A stretch of 64,000 bases of DNA, taken from Apis mellifera (lineage: Eukaryota; Arthropoda; Insecta; Hymenoptera; Apidae). The stretch is taken from contig NC_037639.1 of assembly GCF_003254395.2 (NCBI RefSeq), positions 5,725,001 through 5,789,000 of the forward strand, read 5' to 3'. The notes beneath the pieces are model-generated. The model searched no databases. It saw only the letters and a list, made by a program, of their open reading frames with translations, and was not told the DNA's origin. Each line of letters starts with the position of its first letter. The stretch's first letter is position 1. Both the position numbers and the translations under genes were made by a program. Of the stretch, positions 36,716-49,988 are shown piece by piece.

Positions 36716-36907
36716 AATACATTGCACGTTGTCGAAGCCACCGACGGAAGATGCCGCCGACCGATCATCTTGGGACGTGAGTGAGGATTTCCATATCGAG
36801 AAAGTGTCGATCAGCCACGGGTTTCGAGGGTCCACAACATTTTTACAATCACGGAGGACAGTAACAACAATATGTCTTACCTAGCTCTGGACTCCAACGC
36901 CTGGCAG
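36716..36907 (+). other. Exon 2 of the plus-strand gene (5' UTR plus first codons)
   Basis: Bounded by a good acceptor (TTCCAG, 36710-36715) and a consensus donor GTAAGTG at 36908. It holds 156 bases of leader and then the first 36 coding bases. A 9-codon upstream frame (MPPTDHLGT, 36751-36780 with its stop) lies inside the leader. A second possible donor, GTGAGTGAG at 36776, would cut within that small frame and give an alternative exon end. Confidence 0.6.
36872..36907 (+). CDS. First 12 codons of an unidentified protein (start-codon exon)
   Basis: ATG at 36872 has A at -3 and begins MSYLALDSNAWQ. The frame is interrupted after a whole codon (CAG) by GTAAGTG, so translation would continue in phase 0 in an exon beyond the window or one I could not see. 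Twelve residues are too few to name a family, and I do not recognise the start. The long CpG-rich upstream region, GA tract, 5' UTR intron and first coding intron of more than 27 kb are the architecture usual for developmental or neuronal genes in insects; that is inference only. Confidence 0.55.
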
Positions 36908-39900
36908 GTAAGTGTTAAATTCAGTTTTTCATTTACATTTTCATCGAAATTCTGAACAAAAATAATAAAACAATCGAAAATCTATGTTTATACCATACAT
37001 ATTGTATCATACATATGGTACACATATATGTACCATAATAATTTAGACATCGTATCATAAATGTAAAGCTAGAATAGGTAGCTTAGATAGATTAATTTTT
37101 TAATAATTTAATCATATAAAATTATTTGAAAAAGTCTTCTTGTATATTCTATAAAAAGATTATTTCTATTAAAATAAAATCTTAGATTAAAAAGTTAGTT
37201 TTATAGATACCAAAGGAGTTCAGATTTTTTAAATAAAAATAATCTTTTTATAGAATATGCATAAAAAGTTTTTCTACGTTAATTCTATCGAGAGTTAACG
37301 GAATATTTTTCGTCGGAAATTATTCCAATTTTTATTCACTAATTAGCAATTGTTTTACCGTTAAATTGTTCTACTGGCACAGTCCCTAGAATTATCTTTC
37401 CACAATAGGGAATAACTCGAACGATTCGAGTTGTTCAATTAATTCGGCTCTATCGACATGTGTTAACCCGTGGCAAAAGTCAAGGGAAATGCTCGGCGAA
37501 CTGTTGCGCACAAAAGTTGGTTCGAATGATATGTAAATGCAATTACATCGTGTAAATACTGTAGTTGTAACGGCGAACAGAGGTAACACGGTGAAGCTGT
37601 GCCGTTTAATTCGCGGAAAGTGCAATAATTTAGATGGTAAATATTTGTTGACGAATAGATTGCTTTTATGGGCGTCGAGTTGTGCACTCGATGAATTCAC
37701 GTTGTTCATTTTGCCACGCGCGTCAGGAATCATTGGCCTGTTGAAAATAGTAGTGTAAAATGTCTGGAACGCGTATTCGCAAGTAATATTCAGGTTATTG
37801 TAGGGCGGAATTGAGATCCAATGTTAAATAGCTCAGATAAGGGAGTTAAATGAGGCCTGTGTAATACGCTATTGTTACGCGATAGAATTTGATGGAACTT
37901 GTAATACACGTAATTTCCTCAAACAATGTGGTTACAAACGGTAGATAAGTTATTCAATGTAGTTCGATACTAAGACGGTTTAGCCTAGATTTATCCGTGA
38001 AATTTTTATATATTATTCAATCCTTATTTCTACAAAACTCTTTTTGAAAAATATTTCAAAAGGAATTTGCTCAAAAATATAACAATTTTATTTACTTTAC
38101 GGTTCTTTCTTAATTTAAAAAAAAATCAATTAACAAATTCATCGAGTAGTTGAAAAAGAACACGGCCTTGGTTTTAAGCTCAATCAGATTTAACATTCGA
38201 TTTCTTCTAAACGCAGACGGAACTGGAGAAAATACGGAAATAGGATTTTAATCGGTCGCGTGCCCCAATTTCGGCCTATTATCACGAACGAGAACTATCG
38301 ATAGTCGGTCGAGACCTCGGGCCTGTTACCTCGGGCATTCCTAATAAACGTGGCGGATCATCGGGGACAGATCAATCTTCTTCCGTGATCGTGCGACGAT
38401 CATCGAGGTTCCTCCCCATTCATAAAGCAGCCAACCAGGCGTCAGATACGGATCGAGCAGCGGCTCCCTTTTCGCCGGTTAATTCTCCACCGTAGTTGCA
38501 GTCATTATCGGGGCAAATTAGCGACGCCTGATTCGCGTACCGACATTCTGTGTTCGACGAGGGGAACCAGTTTGCTCGATTACGCCTGCGTTAAGGCTGA
38601 AAAACGTTCATTTATAAAACAGTTCGCCTGACATTTCAGTGACATTATGAGTTTAACCGTTTTTTTTTTATAGCAAATTAATTGGATAAGTTCAATTCAA
38701 TAATTTCGAAAGGGAGATTATTCTTTTATTTTTCGTGTTGGGAATTTATTTTTTTTTTTTTATCGTAAATTCCATTTCACGGAGAAAATTTTAAATTTGG
38801 AACGTTCAGAGTTCAGAGTGGGACGTATCACGCGGAATGTGTTAAAAAAAAAAGAAAAGGAGAGATCGCGATTTTAAAAATATCGAGAATCATTAGACGT
38901 TTATTTCGAAAGAAAGTTAATAGCCTTTTTTTTTTTTTTAATTACGAGACGTGGTATTGATATCTCTTTCTCTCTATTACAAATCACTTGAAATTTAATT
39001 TATTCGTTTGTTCCACAACTATAATAGTGATTTATAACTAGAGAAGCAATTGTCCGTCTCGTTGTTCGAGTTGGACAACACCGTTGGAATAATCTTATAT
39101 AGGGAACCAGTATGGAAGTATTGAATCAGAGGTGGTCTCGAAAAATTAATCGCGCGCGCCAGACTTTCGCTCGAAAAGAAACGTTCTCGCGGCGATAAAA
39201 AGTTAATAGGATCACGGTGGAAACGTAAAAAAGGTCGTTCGTGCGATGAAAAACGTCGGTATATATTCGACACAGTATGGCGCGTATCAAGATTCCCCTT
39301 CAGTAGCCACGGAAATCACATAGCGACGGCAGGAAATGTATAAGGCCTCGGCCATGGCGGATAACGGAAACAAGTTTAGGCGGACTCGGGCCCTATATCG
39401 AATTATATTGTTAGAGAACTTCACTAGCTTTGCCTAGGCTTCCCCGTAAAAGACGATGGTTTTGATGTTATAACTTCTCTTCCGGCCCAGAGAACACGTA
39501 TTTAGAATTCATCTCCCTTGAAGTGATAAAGCACGAAACGTCGTTTTTTCATTTACATGATAAAAATTTGATATTTCGAGTTTCACATTTTTTCACCATC
39601 CATCCCCTACGCGTTTATAAATTTCGATCGAGTCGTTTTTTGTTTGTCGTCGTTGCAAATTGCAAATTAAAAACGCAATTATATCGTTCGATACTTTCAA
39701 CGAAATATGTATTTCATCTATCGAACATGTAATTAAATTCGCGATCCGATTTACATTTACACGCGCGCATCATTCGAATTACGAAAATAATATATTTTAA
39801 CATAAAAATTAACGTATACGTGTTTCTTATTCGTGAATTCCTCCTCGTTTATTCCATTCATTTGCAAATGGTGAGGGAGAAAAAAAGGAAAGCGAGGTAA

Positions 39901-40118
39901 AAGAAAAAAGAAAACAAAGAAGAGGGAGAAGGAGCAAGAGAGGGGAGGGGTTAAGAACAGTATTTGCACATTTTCCAATAAAGTATGATGCGTGCGCGTG
40001 GCAAAGGCGAGCATCGCCTCGTGTCTTTGCTTGAAATAACAGGGGTGCGTGGAATTAATACTCGGCTCCCACGTATCGTGGATCCGTCTCTCTCTTGCTC
40101 GATCCTTTATCGACCTTT

Positions 40119-40141
40119 TCCTCGTCCTCGTCCTCGTCCTG
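40119..40141. repeat. (CTCGTC)n short tandem repeat
   Basis: Nearly four copies of the hexamer CTCGTC in a C/T-rich segment. Confidence 0.85.
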
Positions 40142-40275
40142 TTTGTCCGTTCCACCGCGACTTCCACCAATCTTCCCCCGAACGGGCGGCCGGTAAACGA
40201 TAGGAAAACCACGAAGGCAAGCACGGGCTTCGTCCTCACGAACAACATACGGCCAATATTTCATCTAGCTTGGTC

Positions 40276-40325
40276 GCACATGCGTGTACGAGAGCACACG
40301 TGCGTGCACACGTACACGCATGTGC
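40276..40325. other. Hairpin: 15 bp perfect arms, 20-base loop, alternating purine-pyrimidine
   Basis: GCACATGCGTGTACG (40276-40290) pairs perfectly with 40311-40325. Apart from GAGA at 40290-40293, the whole 50 bases alternate purine and pyrimidine, the pattern favourable to Z-DNA. The inner 20 bases contain CACGTG (40297-40302), the E-box for bHLH factors. Confidence 0.85.
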
Positions 40326-42342
40326 CCTCCCTCCCGGCTGGAATCAGAAGAGTTAAGAGGCTGGAACCGCGGTTTCGTGTCCCCCGCATATTTGTCTTCG
40401 CCATCCACTCGACTTTCGCGCTCGTGTTCGCGCGTTGAAACGATCGTCCTCGTCCTGGGTGCGTGCACTCGATTAAGTGAACAAGGACCGGTCGTGTTTT
40501 ACGATTTCCCTAGAATCCCTTTGATGCCACGACAACCATCGATATAAATCGATCTCCCCTCCCCCTCTTCATTGTGGAAACTCATCGTGTAAACCCAAGT
40601 CTTCGATTCGTTGAATTAATTGGAGGATTATTGGACGATGATGAATTTTATCATTCTGAATATCGAATATTTGTACGATTTTTCTAAGAGGTTTAGTTTA
40701 GCTTTTCTTCCCATCTCGAAAGAAGAAAAATCTCTCGAAGATTTTATTAATTGGATAGGAAGAGGAGATGGGTAGATGAACAAGCATTGGATACTTTTCG
40801 ATGCTCGATTACTTGGATTATTTGTCTCTTCATCTTAATGCGTGATTCACTGCTTTGCATGGCGAACGAACAGTTGGTGGCTACATCAAAAACCGTGCGC
40901 ACTTCAAAGTTGCTCGACCCGTGTAGTAACAGCTCACCACCGAAGGAGAGGGTTGAGGGGTGGTAGGGGCGGCTCGTTTGCGCGGCAAGCGGAGGATAAG
41001 AAGGAAAAGGAAGGGCGAACGAAAAATAAATGATAGCCGAATTAGCGTAATCGTGTGATGGTTTCACGGGGGGGAGATCCTCGCGCATCGAACGGGTATC
41101 AACGAGGGACGAGAAATTGAATTTCGATTTCATTCTCCCCGTTTGACGTTTGCCGCCGCGCGGCCCCGGAGATTTGCGGATTGTAAAACTGTCAAAACTT
41201 TTTCGAACGATCTTTCTGAAAATCCTTTTAATACCAAACTATTCCCTCCCTCGATTGAAACCATCGAATATCGTATAATTTTTTAATTGCAACATTGTAG
41301 ATATATTCATTCTAATCATTCAACATACATATAATTTGGTTTATTCTAATTAATTTCCAAATAGGTAACTCCTTAGATTAATTATTCTTCGTATTAACGT
41401 TAAAATTTTCTTCGACTTTCAGACGTAGATTTCGAAACTGATCGATAAACGAGTAGAGGAAGTGTATCAGAAATCTAACGGAATACGTACGATTCGCTCA
41501 ATTGTTATTTATTCTGCAGGAAGCAGGGGAACGGAGTCGTGGAAAGGGAGACATGTAGCGTAAACTAAGCACCGCTTTGTTAGCGTTCAAACTTCGATGC
41601 CGGGCGAAACTGGAATTCTCTAAAATGTACGCGGCTGATGTTCAGTAATTATAGTTCCACGGGCGAGTCACGTACGCAGCGTGCCGCGCCACGCAAAGGG
41701 TTGAATAAAAGATGATGAGCCGATGTTGGCCGAGCCACTGTGATGCCAAACATCCGTGATACCTACCCCCCCCCCTGAAAACGTTGGTTAACCCAGTGAC
41801 AATGCGGAGTGCCGAGGTCCATTGTCACACCCCCATCGGGCACAAAGGGCCGCGCCACTTTGTTCATGCGCGCTTATGTACACCGGCCATGTCACACATT
41901 CCTGTATAATTCAGAGGGCGAATTCGGTTGAGCGCAGCGTTTCAATTCTTCCAGTCAGAGATAACTTTCATTACTTTTCGCGCGTGGAGGAATTCTCCAC
42001 CGAGAAATCGTACGAGGGAAACGAGGGGGAATAGAGAAAGAGAGAGACGAGGAAATATATAAACGGGATAAATCGTTTGGCGTTTCTTCTGAGTAAATAT
42101 TTAATTATCGACGGGTATAAGGGTTTCGCGGATTTGAACCGATTAAACCGATATGGTGGGGAATTTGTAAGAAAAATAGCGGAGAGGGGAGGTGTCACAT
42201 ATCTTCCGCAATAATAATTTTTCTCGACCGTTTTCATTTGGCACGGATGTCAGACGCGACGCGCCGTGATCAGTCAAGCGACGTCGGCTTGTGTTTTAGT
42301 CTTTAACCCGTTCTGCTTCCAGTAATTAAGACTCGAGCATAA

Positions 42343-42470
42343 AAAAAGAGAGGGAGAGAGAGGTGGAGAAAGACGGAGGAAAGAGAGGAAGGCGAAGCGA
42401 AAGTAGTCGAAGAGGAGCAGGGAGAGGGAGAGGAGGAGGGAAGGAGAAATAGAAGAACGGGTGGATGGTA
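42343..42470. repeat. GA-rich purine tract
   Basis: About 130 bases dominated by AG and GGA words. Overlapping minus-strand frames of up to 168 codons through it are Ser/Leu/Pro-rich composition artefacts. A CT dinucleotide run follows at 42735-42754. Confidence 0.8.
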
Positions 42471-43463
42471 GGTAGGGTGGCTGGTGATAAAGGTGGAGCA
42501 TTCGAAGTGAAAGAAGAAGAGCGAAAAAAAAAAAGGGAGAAGGTGAACGTTGAGGCGGGAGGCGAGGAGTGGGTGGCGAGGTAGGGTTGGGCTGGGTTGT
42601 ACGATGACATGCTCCTTTGTTCTGCCCTTTTGCGGAAGACACCGTAGCGAGTAGCATTTGCAAGCACAAAGAGAAATAATGACTAGTCCAGTGTTCAACT
42701 AATATTTGCTTCCAACTTTTCCAGGGATTTTTTTCTCCTCTCTCTCTCTCTCTCTTCCCGAGAATGCTTCCCTTTGTCATTCGCGAGAGACATGACGTTG
42801 ACGACGCTGGCCCGGTTCGGCTTGTCAGAAAAGTGCTCCCCGACGCTCGTGGAGGGGGGGAGGAGGATTATCCGCGTCGTTGCAGAAAAACCGGCCTTAA
42901 GATGGCTAGTCTCCGGCTGTCGTCTTATGTATCAACGGAAACAAAGGATCATACTTTTGCCGGCTCGTTGCTTGGCTCTGCTTCCTTCTCTCTTTCTCTC
43001 CGCCACGTCTGACAAACAGCACGTATTACACACCTGACTTCTTTCTTTCTCGAGTTTGCGCTCGCCTTCTCTCGATCTTCTTTTTTTTTCTTTTCCTTCT
43101 GTTTTATACGTCTCTCTTCTTTCGACGTCTCACGGGATTTAAGAGACTTTTCTCCCGTGATTCGTCGCGATTCGTTTCCTCTTTTTTTCTTCTTATTCTC
43201 GGTCTTTGTTTCAGTCGCTGTTAATTTGTTTCAATTCATTGAAGCAACTTTGCCAACGCTTCGAGGATAATTCCTTAAGGGTTTAAGGTAGGTTTAAGAC
43301 GGGAAAGGAAGATATTTCTTCGCGATGCTTCCTTCCTCGATGTTGGGGTGGAGAGAAAAAAAGAAAAAATTCGAAATATTATTTACATCTTTCGCCAGTG
43401 GCGAAACGGTGAATATCGGAGGTTTTTCATAGAGCAGCGGGCCACGAGCTCGGCGAGAGAAGG

Positions 43464-43534
43464 GTGACCATCGAATCCCACCCTATATCTAGTTTAGTGG
43501 TCCTGGTTTTTCGAGGGTGGTAGTTGCTGGTCGC
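43464..43534. other. Pre-miRNA-like imperfect hairpin
   Basis: The arm 43464-43484 (GTGACCATCG...CCACCCT) pairs with 43514-43534 (AGGGTGG...GGTCGC) over 21 positions, with three mismatches and two G-U pairs, around a 29-base loop. The size and shape fit a miRNA precursor. The arms match no miRNA I recall, and hairpins of this quality occur by chance in tens of kilobases. Confidence 0.25.
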
Positions 43535-44650
43535 AATGGTGGTGGTGAAATCGAGTTAGCCAAATTAACCATGAAATAGACTCCCTCCGCCCTAGTGTCT
43601 GTCTATCTCGTCAGCCGTTCGTGTCGTTCGCATCGTTCCACAACCACTAACCAAAGCTAACCAGTCCCGCAGGGCTTTTTAGGGCCAGTGCACGCAAAAT
43701 TGAAGTATCGGGTCTAAAGAAAACGTAGGAAACGTTCGTTGGTATCTCGAATAATTGGTGCTCGCTTTGACGACACGTCATCGGGATCGTATACCGTGTA
43801 TTTTTTTTTTTTCATTTCCATAAAGAAGATTATAAACGATTATAACTAGATGTAATTTTTTAGGTATTATTTTTCCACCTGATGTTTATTTATGGAGGTG
43901 TTGCGTATACACATGTTAACCGGATAATCGTCGAAAGAAAATTATAAAAATTGGATAATAATTTCCGTATTTTCTTATTATTTAACGCAAGTTCAAGAGC
44001 CGAACGCACGTGGGGATAATTCCGAGGCCTTAAGCCTTTGCAAATTACTTCTCGAAGGAAAAAAAAAAAAAGAAACGCACGGTGCATACCTAATTACCAA
44101 CATCCTCTCCTCTCGTAACACGCATCATTCTTCCCAAGGGGATCATTTCATTTACTTAAACATTGATTATCCTTTAATTATTTCTACGATTATAGTTAAT
44201 TAGTCGAGGGTGGCAAAAACTACTTTATCGAAAGGAGAATGGGAGGAAAGAAAGAGAGAAGAGAAAATAAAATGAAGAAAAAAAAATGGTCTCAACCTTT
44301 TCAACGCGGTTGAAAAACCCAAGTGAGCATCTCTCCGGCTTGATTCATGGGCACGATGATCCCATTGACAAATAAGAAGGACGCGGGTCGGCCTTTTTCT
44401 CATTAGCGGCACTTTGAACTAACCCGCCCACGTTATGACAAACTAGATTAATTTTCTGTCCAAAAGGGGCCGCCCTTACCGATCGTTTGTTACGAAATTT
44501 CTGTCTGTCAGGAATCGCCGTGGCCGGTAATGGTAAAAAAAACTCGGCGTTTAACCGATCGTCGCCGCAAAGCAAAAATTGATCCCGCGATTTAGAAAAC
44601 GATTTCGTCGTCGACGTTTTATTTTTCTCTACCTTTTTTTTCCACCCCTA

Positions 44651-44670
44651 TTTTTTTTTTTTTTTTTTTT
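44651..44670. repeat. Poly(T) tract of 20
   Basis: Twenty consecutive T residues. Confidence 0.9.
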
Positions 44671-47600
44671 AGGAGTAGTTTTTTTTCATTGTAACATTTG
44701 TACACGATCTCGATCGAGTTTTCGTCGTTAAACGTGATTGTTTCGATTCGACACAGTGGGGCTTGTTAAAAAACTAAACGTAAATTCAACGACAGCGTTT
44801 CGAGATGACAATTTTCATTCTCGAATTATACGACTCGGCGTATCGAACGTTAATTAAGCCCTGGATAACCAAGTTTGATTATATAAAAGAGTCTCGCTTA
44901 GCTGGTTATAAAAATATAATCGACATCGAGGGAGGGGCACCGAATTACTTTCGATAAGAAATTTCATCGACGTGTACACAATTTTTGTACGCGAATCTGG
45001 ATAGTTAATTTTTCATATATCGAAATCCCCGATTGCCATACCCTCGTATAAACGCATGGTCAATAACAGAATCCTTCCGCGATCCAACGCGAGAGTTGAT
45101 TCGTGGATGTACGATTTTAAACGATCCTGTCCCGTCTATTTCAACCTTCGATACCTACACACGTGTTCAGTGTACGCTTCAGTTCCTCCATGTAACATTA
45201 ATTAACTTCGCCCTTATCGACGTATCGATGTAAGTGTAACGTAGAAGAGAAAAGAAGAGAAGAGAAAAAGGAAGGAAGATGATTCCATAGAGAGTGGAGA
45301 ATATAGCGAGAAATGGGTCCCCATAGCGATAATAAAGCGAGGTCAGGAACGTTTGTAGAAACGGGCGCCTGGTGGAGGGAGTTTTCATTGTAAAAATCGA
45401 GATCCGGTTAAAAATATTCAAAGGTGGGAGCGATGGCCGGAGTGGGGTTTATAACTCACGTCAGGCAGGTAATTAGCCGCTTTTGCCCAGCTGTAATGGA
45501 CCCGCTAAGCCACTAAGCGAGACCCTTAACTTATTTAAATGAACTGGTAACCCATGTCCATGTCCAACGTGAGCCAGACACGAGGCAATATAGAAAAACC
45601 ATTTATAAGGGCACTATTCCGGATGCCTAAGACGCGTACTTTTCGTTTTGCTACACTTTCGACTACGCAGACGTCAGGCGATCTATTTTTTCGTGTCGAC
45701 AGGTATGCAACAACGTGTATACGAGTCTTCTCTCCTTATTGCTCTTCTTTTACTTCCCTCTTGCGTTTAGATAATTCCGTTCATTTCTCGGGTTAATCGA
45801 GTTAGAATGTTTTCGAGCATGTTTAATTAATAATTAATGGATCATGGTTGAGTTTTATGAGATATATATATATATTTTAACCGAAAGAATTAATACACGT
45901 TTTCTTTTTTATTTTATCGTTCATTTGATTGGAATTTTAATTTCGCGCGCGAAAATAAGAAGATATGGGGAAAGCCCTTCGATATCTTTGGTCCCTAAAC
46001 GCGAGGAGTGCATTGATTTGTTTTCGATGGAATTTAGGGACGTGTCCAAAGGGCGAATATTGATTTTATGTTCGGCTGTAAAAGTGTGATTTGAATTTTG
46101 ATTGCGGGCTGGGAGAGATCGCGTAACAGGATAGTGCACGCTTTGCCAGACACACAAGAGCCCTTCAACGAACGCTTACTCGACTAGAAAATTGAAGGAA
46201 TACACGTTTTAAAGTGGTGAACTTGAAAACCTCCTGACCGAATAGGGTCTTGCGTTTGAAATAAAGAAATCTACGATTCCGTGTATTTTTATATATATAT
46301 TTCTCATTGCCTATTAACGTTTACGTTTTATTTCTTCAAGTCAGCAAAATTAATTTTTTTAACGAAGGATATTTCCTTTCGCGCACCTGTTGTATTGTTA
46401 TTTCTTCTTTTTTTTTCTTTTTTTTATCTCGCGCATAATCTTGTATAAATTATGCAAATCGCAATTTCTTTCGTCGCGTTTAATTATAATGATATTAAAT
46501 ATGCGAGATGGTCGATTCATTCTTTCTTTCTTCTTTTTTTTTTTTTCCGTCTAATTTAATATTCAGGGCGTTTTGTTTTATGCCTTTTTAACGCGGTGGA
46601 AAAAAGAAAGGACCGTCACGACGTAGGCGTTTTTCTAGGTGAATCATCATAGTTTGATTACGATCTTCAGCCGGGCATAATTCGATAATGATACGAGGGC
46701 ACAGATTTTATCGTGGAAGCATGCTAATTTCGCTTTTGTTGTAACCCAAGATGCCTATAATCTGTGGGAACATAAAAATAGAGATTAAAATATCATCATA
46801 GATCTCTTTTATTAGTAGGGGAAACCGGGGCCTCTAGTTTCCTTTTGTCAACTCACACTTCGAAATGAATACGGCGTCTCTTCCTTTGGGGGTAATTATC
46901 GTCAAATTATAATTGATCGCGTACCCTTTAAGGCCTTGTAATCTTGAATAATTAATATATCGAAACGAAGAAGTTAAAAAAAAAAAAAAAAGGAAAAAGA
47001 ATTTACGCTAGCATAGATACAAAGTGTATTTCCTTTCCTTCTTAATTATTTTTTTTTTAATTAACCATTTCAATTATTTTACTCGATGTTTAACTAAGAG
47101 ATAGAAATAATTTGAATTTTATTAGTAGGTCGAACGCAAAGATTTATAACGCGATACCAATACTCGAGAAATATGTTGTAACGGAATATTATTCCACTTT
47201 ATGTCATCGTCATAGGGGTTGATGAGAGCCACCATTCGTTACGATACCCAAGGCGTATTTCTGGTGCATCTGCATGCAAAGCTAATGCAAATAAACGCAA
47301 CGCGTGTCCAAAACATCATTTCGCACAAGGATATCGTGTTTATAATGCACGGAACGTCTCAGTGCAATATCGTTAAACAAACTCGCGTCACGCGGCCCAA
47401 CTGCTAATTAATGTTGTACCGTAACGTATAATTTAATATGTCGGTATATATAACTTTTCGTCGAATTGTTCCACCATTCGCCTTATATAATAATTTCCCG
47501 TATCGATATTTCATATTCATTTTCAATTTTCGAACGCGTACACCGCGCCCTACAACGCTTATAGTTATAACGCCAATACACCTTTATTATTCCTTTATAC

Positions 47601-49951
47601 GCGTTTTGCTTTAACAATTCTTTGATCCGGTTCGTTTTCATTTGCATACACCCCTTGCTTAAAATATCTTCGCCGACATTGTAATTGATATCGATCAATA
47701 AAAATTTTGTTCAACCAATTTTCTCGTTCGTTCATCTTCTTGATTCAAGATTCAACAACGAAAAAGTCGATCGATCTAACCTGCATTCAGATTCGATCGA
47801 AAAGGAGAAGACGAAAATCGGTATCGTTGAACAAACTCGGGCCGCGTTAACGCGATCATTGGCGTTCGATCGGTGAAACCACCCATCTAACGAGATCCTT
47901 TTCGAACACTTCTCACCCCATCCTCCCCCTTTTTTTTCCCCAACGTGGCATCGTCCACCTTCCCTGTCTCCCAACCCTGTTGCTCGCCTCCTTTTGCCTC
48001 TCTCTTAATATCTCGTGGCTCCAATTAGTTCTGAACGTCGGACCGTCCCGATTGTCCGTCTATCCCCGATGTCTGTCCATCCATTCTGTTCGTCTGTCCG
48101 TCCGTCTGTCGGTCGGCCGGTGTGTGCCGTTTGCACAACCGGCGCGGCAGCGTTGGTCGCTGCGTTCCTCCTCTCCTCGTTCGTTGCCTCGGCTCGTTCG
48201 TATCCCTCAGCTTCATTAAGAAACGGTAATGCGTTTTGTTTCTCTTTTACGCCCCTCCCCCCTTCTCTTCTCTCTCTCTCTCTCTTTCTCCCTCCTCCAT
48301 CGAAGGGGAACGAGCCAGGGACTCTTTTAATAATCCCGCAGCACGCTCAGAGATTTATTATTTTCGGGCTACGTTGCTGGATAAGTCCATACGGCTGATG
48401 CTCACCCTCTCTCTCTCGCTCCTCCTCTCCATCCGTCCCTTTGTCTCTCTCCAACACCAACCACGACTCTCTCCTTTTCTTCTCTTTTCTTTCTCTCCTT
48501 CTTTTCGCCGCTCCTCTTTCTTTTCTTTCTTCGCAACCGCGTCCGCCGTCCGTCCTTTCGCGAACTTCTGTACAGGGTGACCTAATAAAGAGCGTCCATT
48601 TGAATCTGCGCGCGTGGACAGTTTCGCGCGCGATTCCTCCTCTTGTCGAGGCGGAGGATGGGACGATCGATCGAGAGGGAAAGAAAAAGTAGTTGAAAAG
48701 TAGCCTTTTTTTTTCTTCGATTCGATAGAGAGATAGACATTTGTGGCAGGTTCGTTTCTTCCTAAATCAATATATATTTATAACGAGAACAGGTTGAACA
48801 AAATTGTAGCTTGTTCCACTTGATTGTGCAAGTATCCTAGACTATTTTATTGATTTTATTTTATAGTTTCGATTTAGAAATTGAATTATCCCTCAATCCG
48901 TGAATTATAATTTTGTTAACGATCGTGGAAAAGAAGGAAAATATGGGTTGAATCCTAGTCGAAATCGAACGAATTCGTACGGTTTGGCGCCTCGACTATG
49001 GCGGTATTGGATCGAGAGGCAGAGGAGACCCACTCCCACTCGTTTGGTTATAATTCTTGGGGGACGTGCATATAAGCATATTCCGGTCCTTTGATTTAAC
49101 GAGGTGTGGTGTCGGTTATAGTATAAACGGTACATCGGAGCGCCTATAAACCAAACGGGCGAGTCGGTAAATTAGGAACTGAGACCTCTCGCAGGAAGCC
49201 CCTAAAAATACAATTAACGAGTCGTTTAGCGGATATACCTGGCGTGGCTCGCTATTCCTCAAGATTGCTCGGCGAAATGATCGTAACTGATTTTTCTATC
49301 CGGTATATTCTATCCGAAGATCCGAGACCAAACATGGATATCGTTCCATGAATTTGAGAGCATTGATCATCGATGATGAGATTTTAGTTACCAAATTTAT
49401 TAACGATACGTAGTTGGGATAATTCGAGTTGTACGCGATTGATCGATTTAAATAGAAAATAGAGGGTTGTGATTATTAAATTTATTAAAGAATGATGCTT
49501 AATCTTGGACGATCTGGAACGAAAATTTTGAAAAGCGTGGAGCGTAGGAAAGGGACGATAGGGATGGTCGATAATTCTCTCAACGACAGCATCGTCTCAG
49601 CAGTAAATTACGAGTCGCGTAGTTTTATATCGTGTCCATAGCGCGCCAACGAATATAATCCACGATAAATCACCGACAGAATCTGTAGCTTAATGAGTTT
49701 TTAGTGGCGTGGGTTTCATCGACCGTGATTCATTTTGTTTTTTAATCAATTCCTTAACGCTGCGCTTGGATTCTTTCTTCTAGAGAAAAAGATAGACGTA
49801 GAAAGAGAGAGAAAGAAAGATTTCGCCTCAAAATCTGCTCCAATATTTTCATTAAAAAAAAGTATCATTCTAAGAAGAACGATTCCATCGACGATTTTGT
49901 CGAAAATTAATTAAATATTAATCTCACCATACTTTCAACGATAATTATTCG

Positions 49952-49955
<4 letters not shown>

Positions 49956-49986
<31 letters not shown>
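49956..49986. repeat. (TA)n microsatellite, 31 bases
   Basis: Pure TA alternation; a second, 17-base TA run lies at 50103-50119. Confidence 0.95.

Positions 49987-49988
<2 letters not shown>

Noticed and set aside
42274..42780. 168-codon minus-strand frame
   Set aside because: It reads through a GA-rich purine tract and yields Ser/Leu/Pro low complexity in three overlapping frames.
48571..48582. TACAGGGTGACC as a transposon end
   Set aside because: No matching inverted end or target duplication was found nearby; kept only as a remark with the MITE at 24.3 kb.
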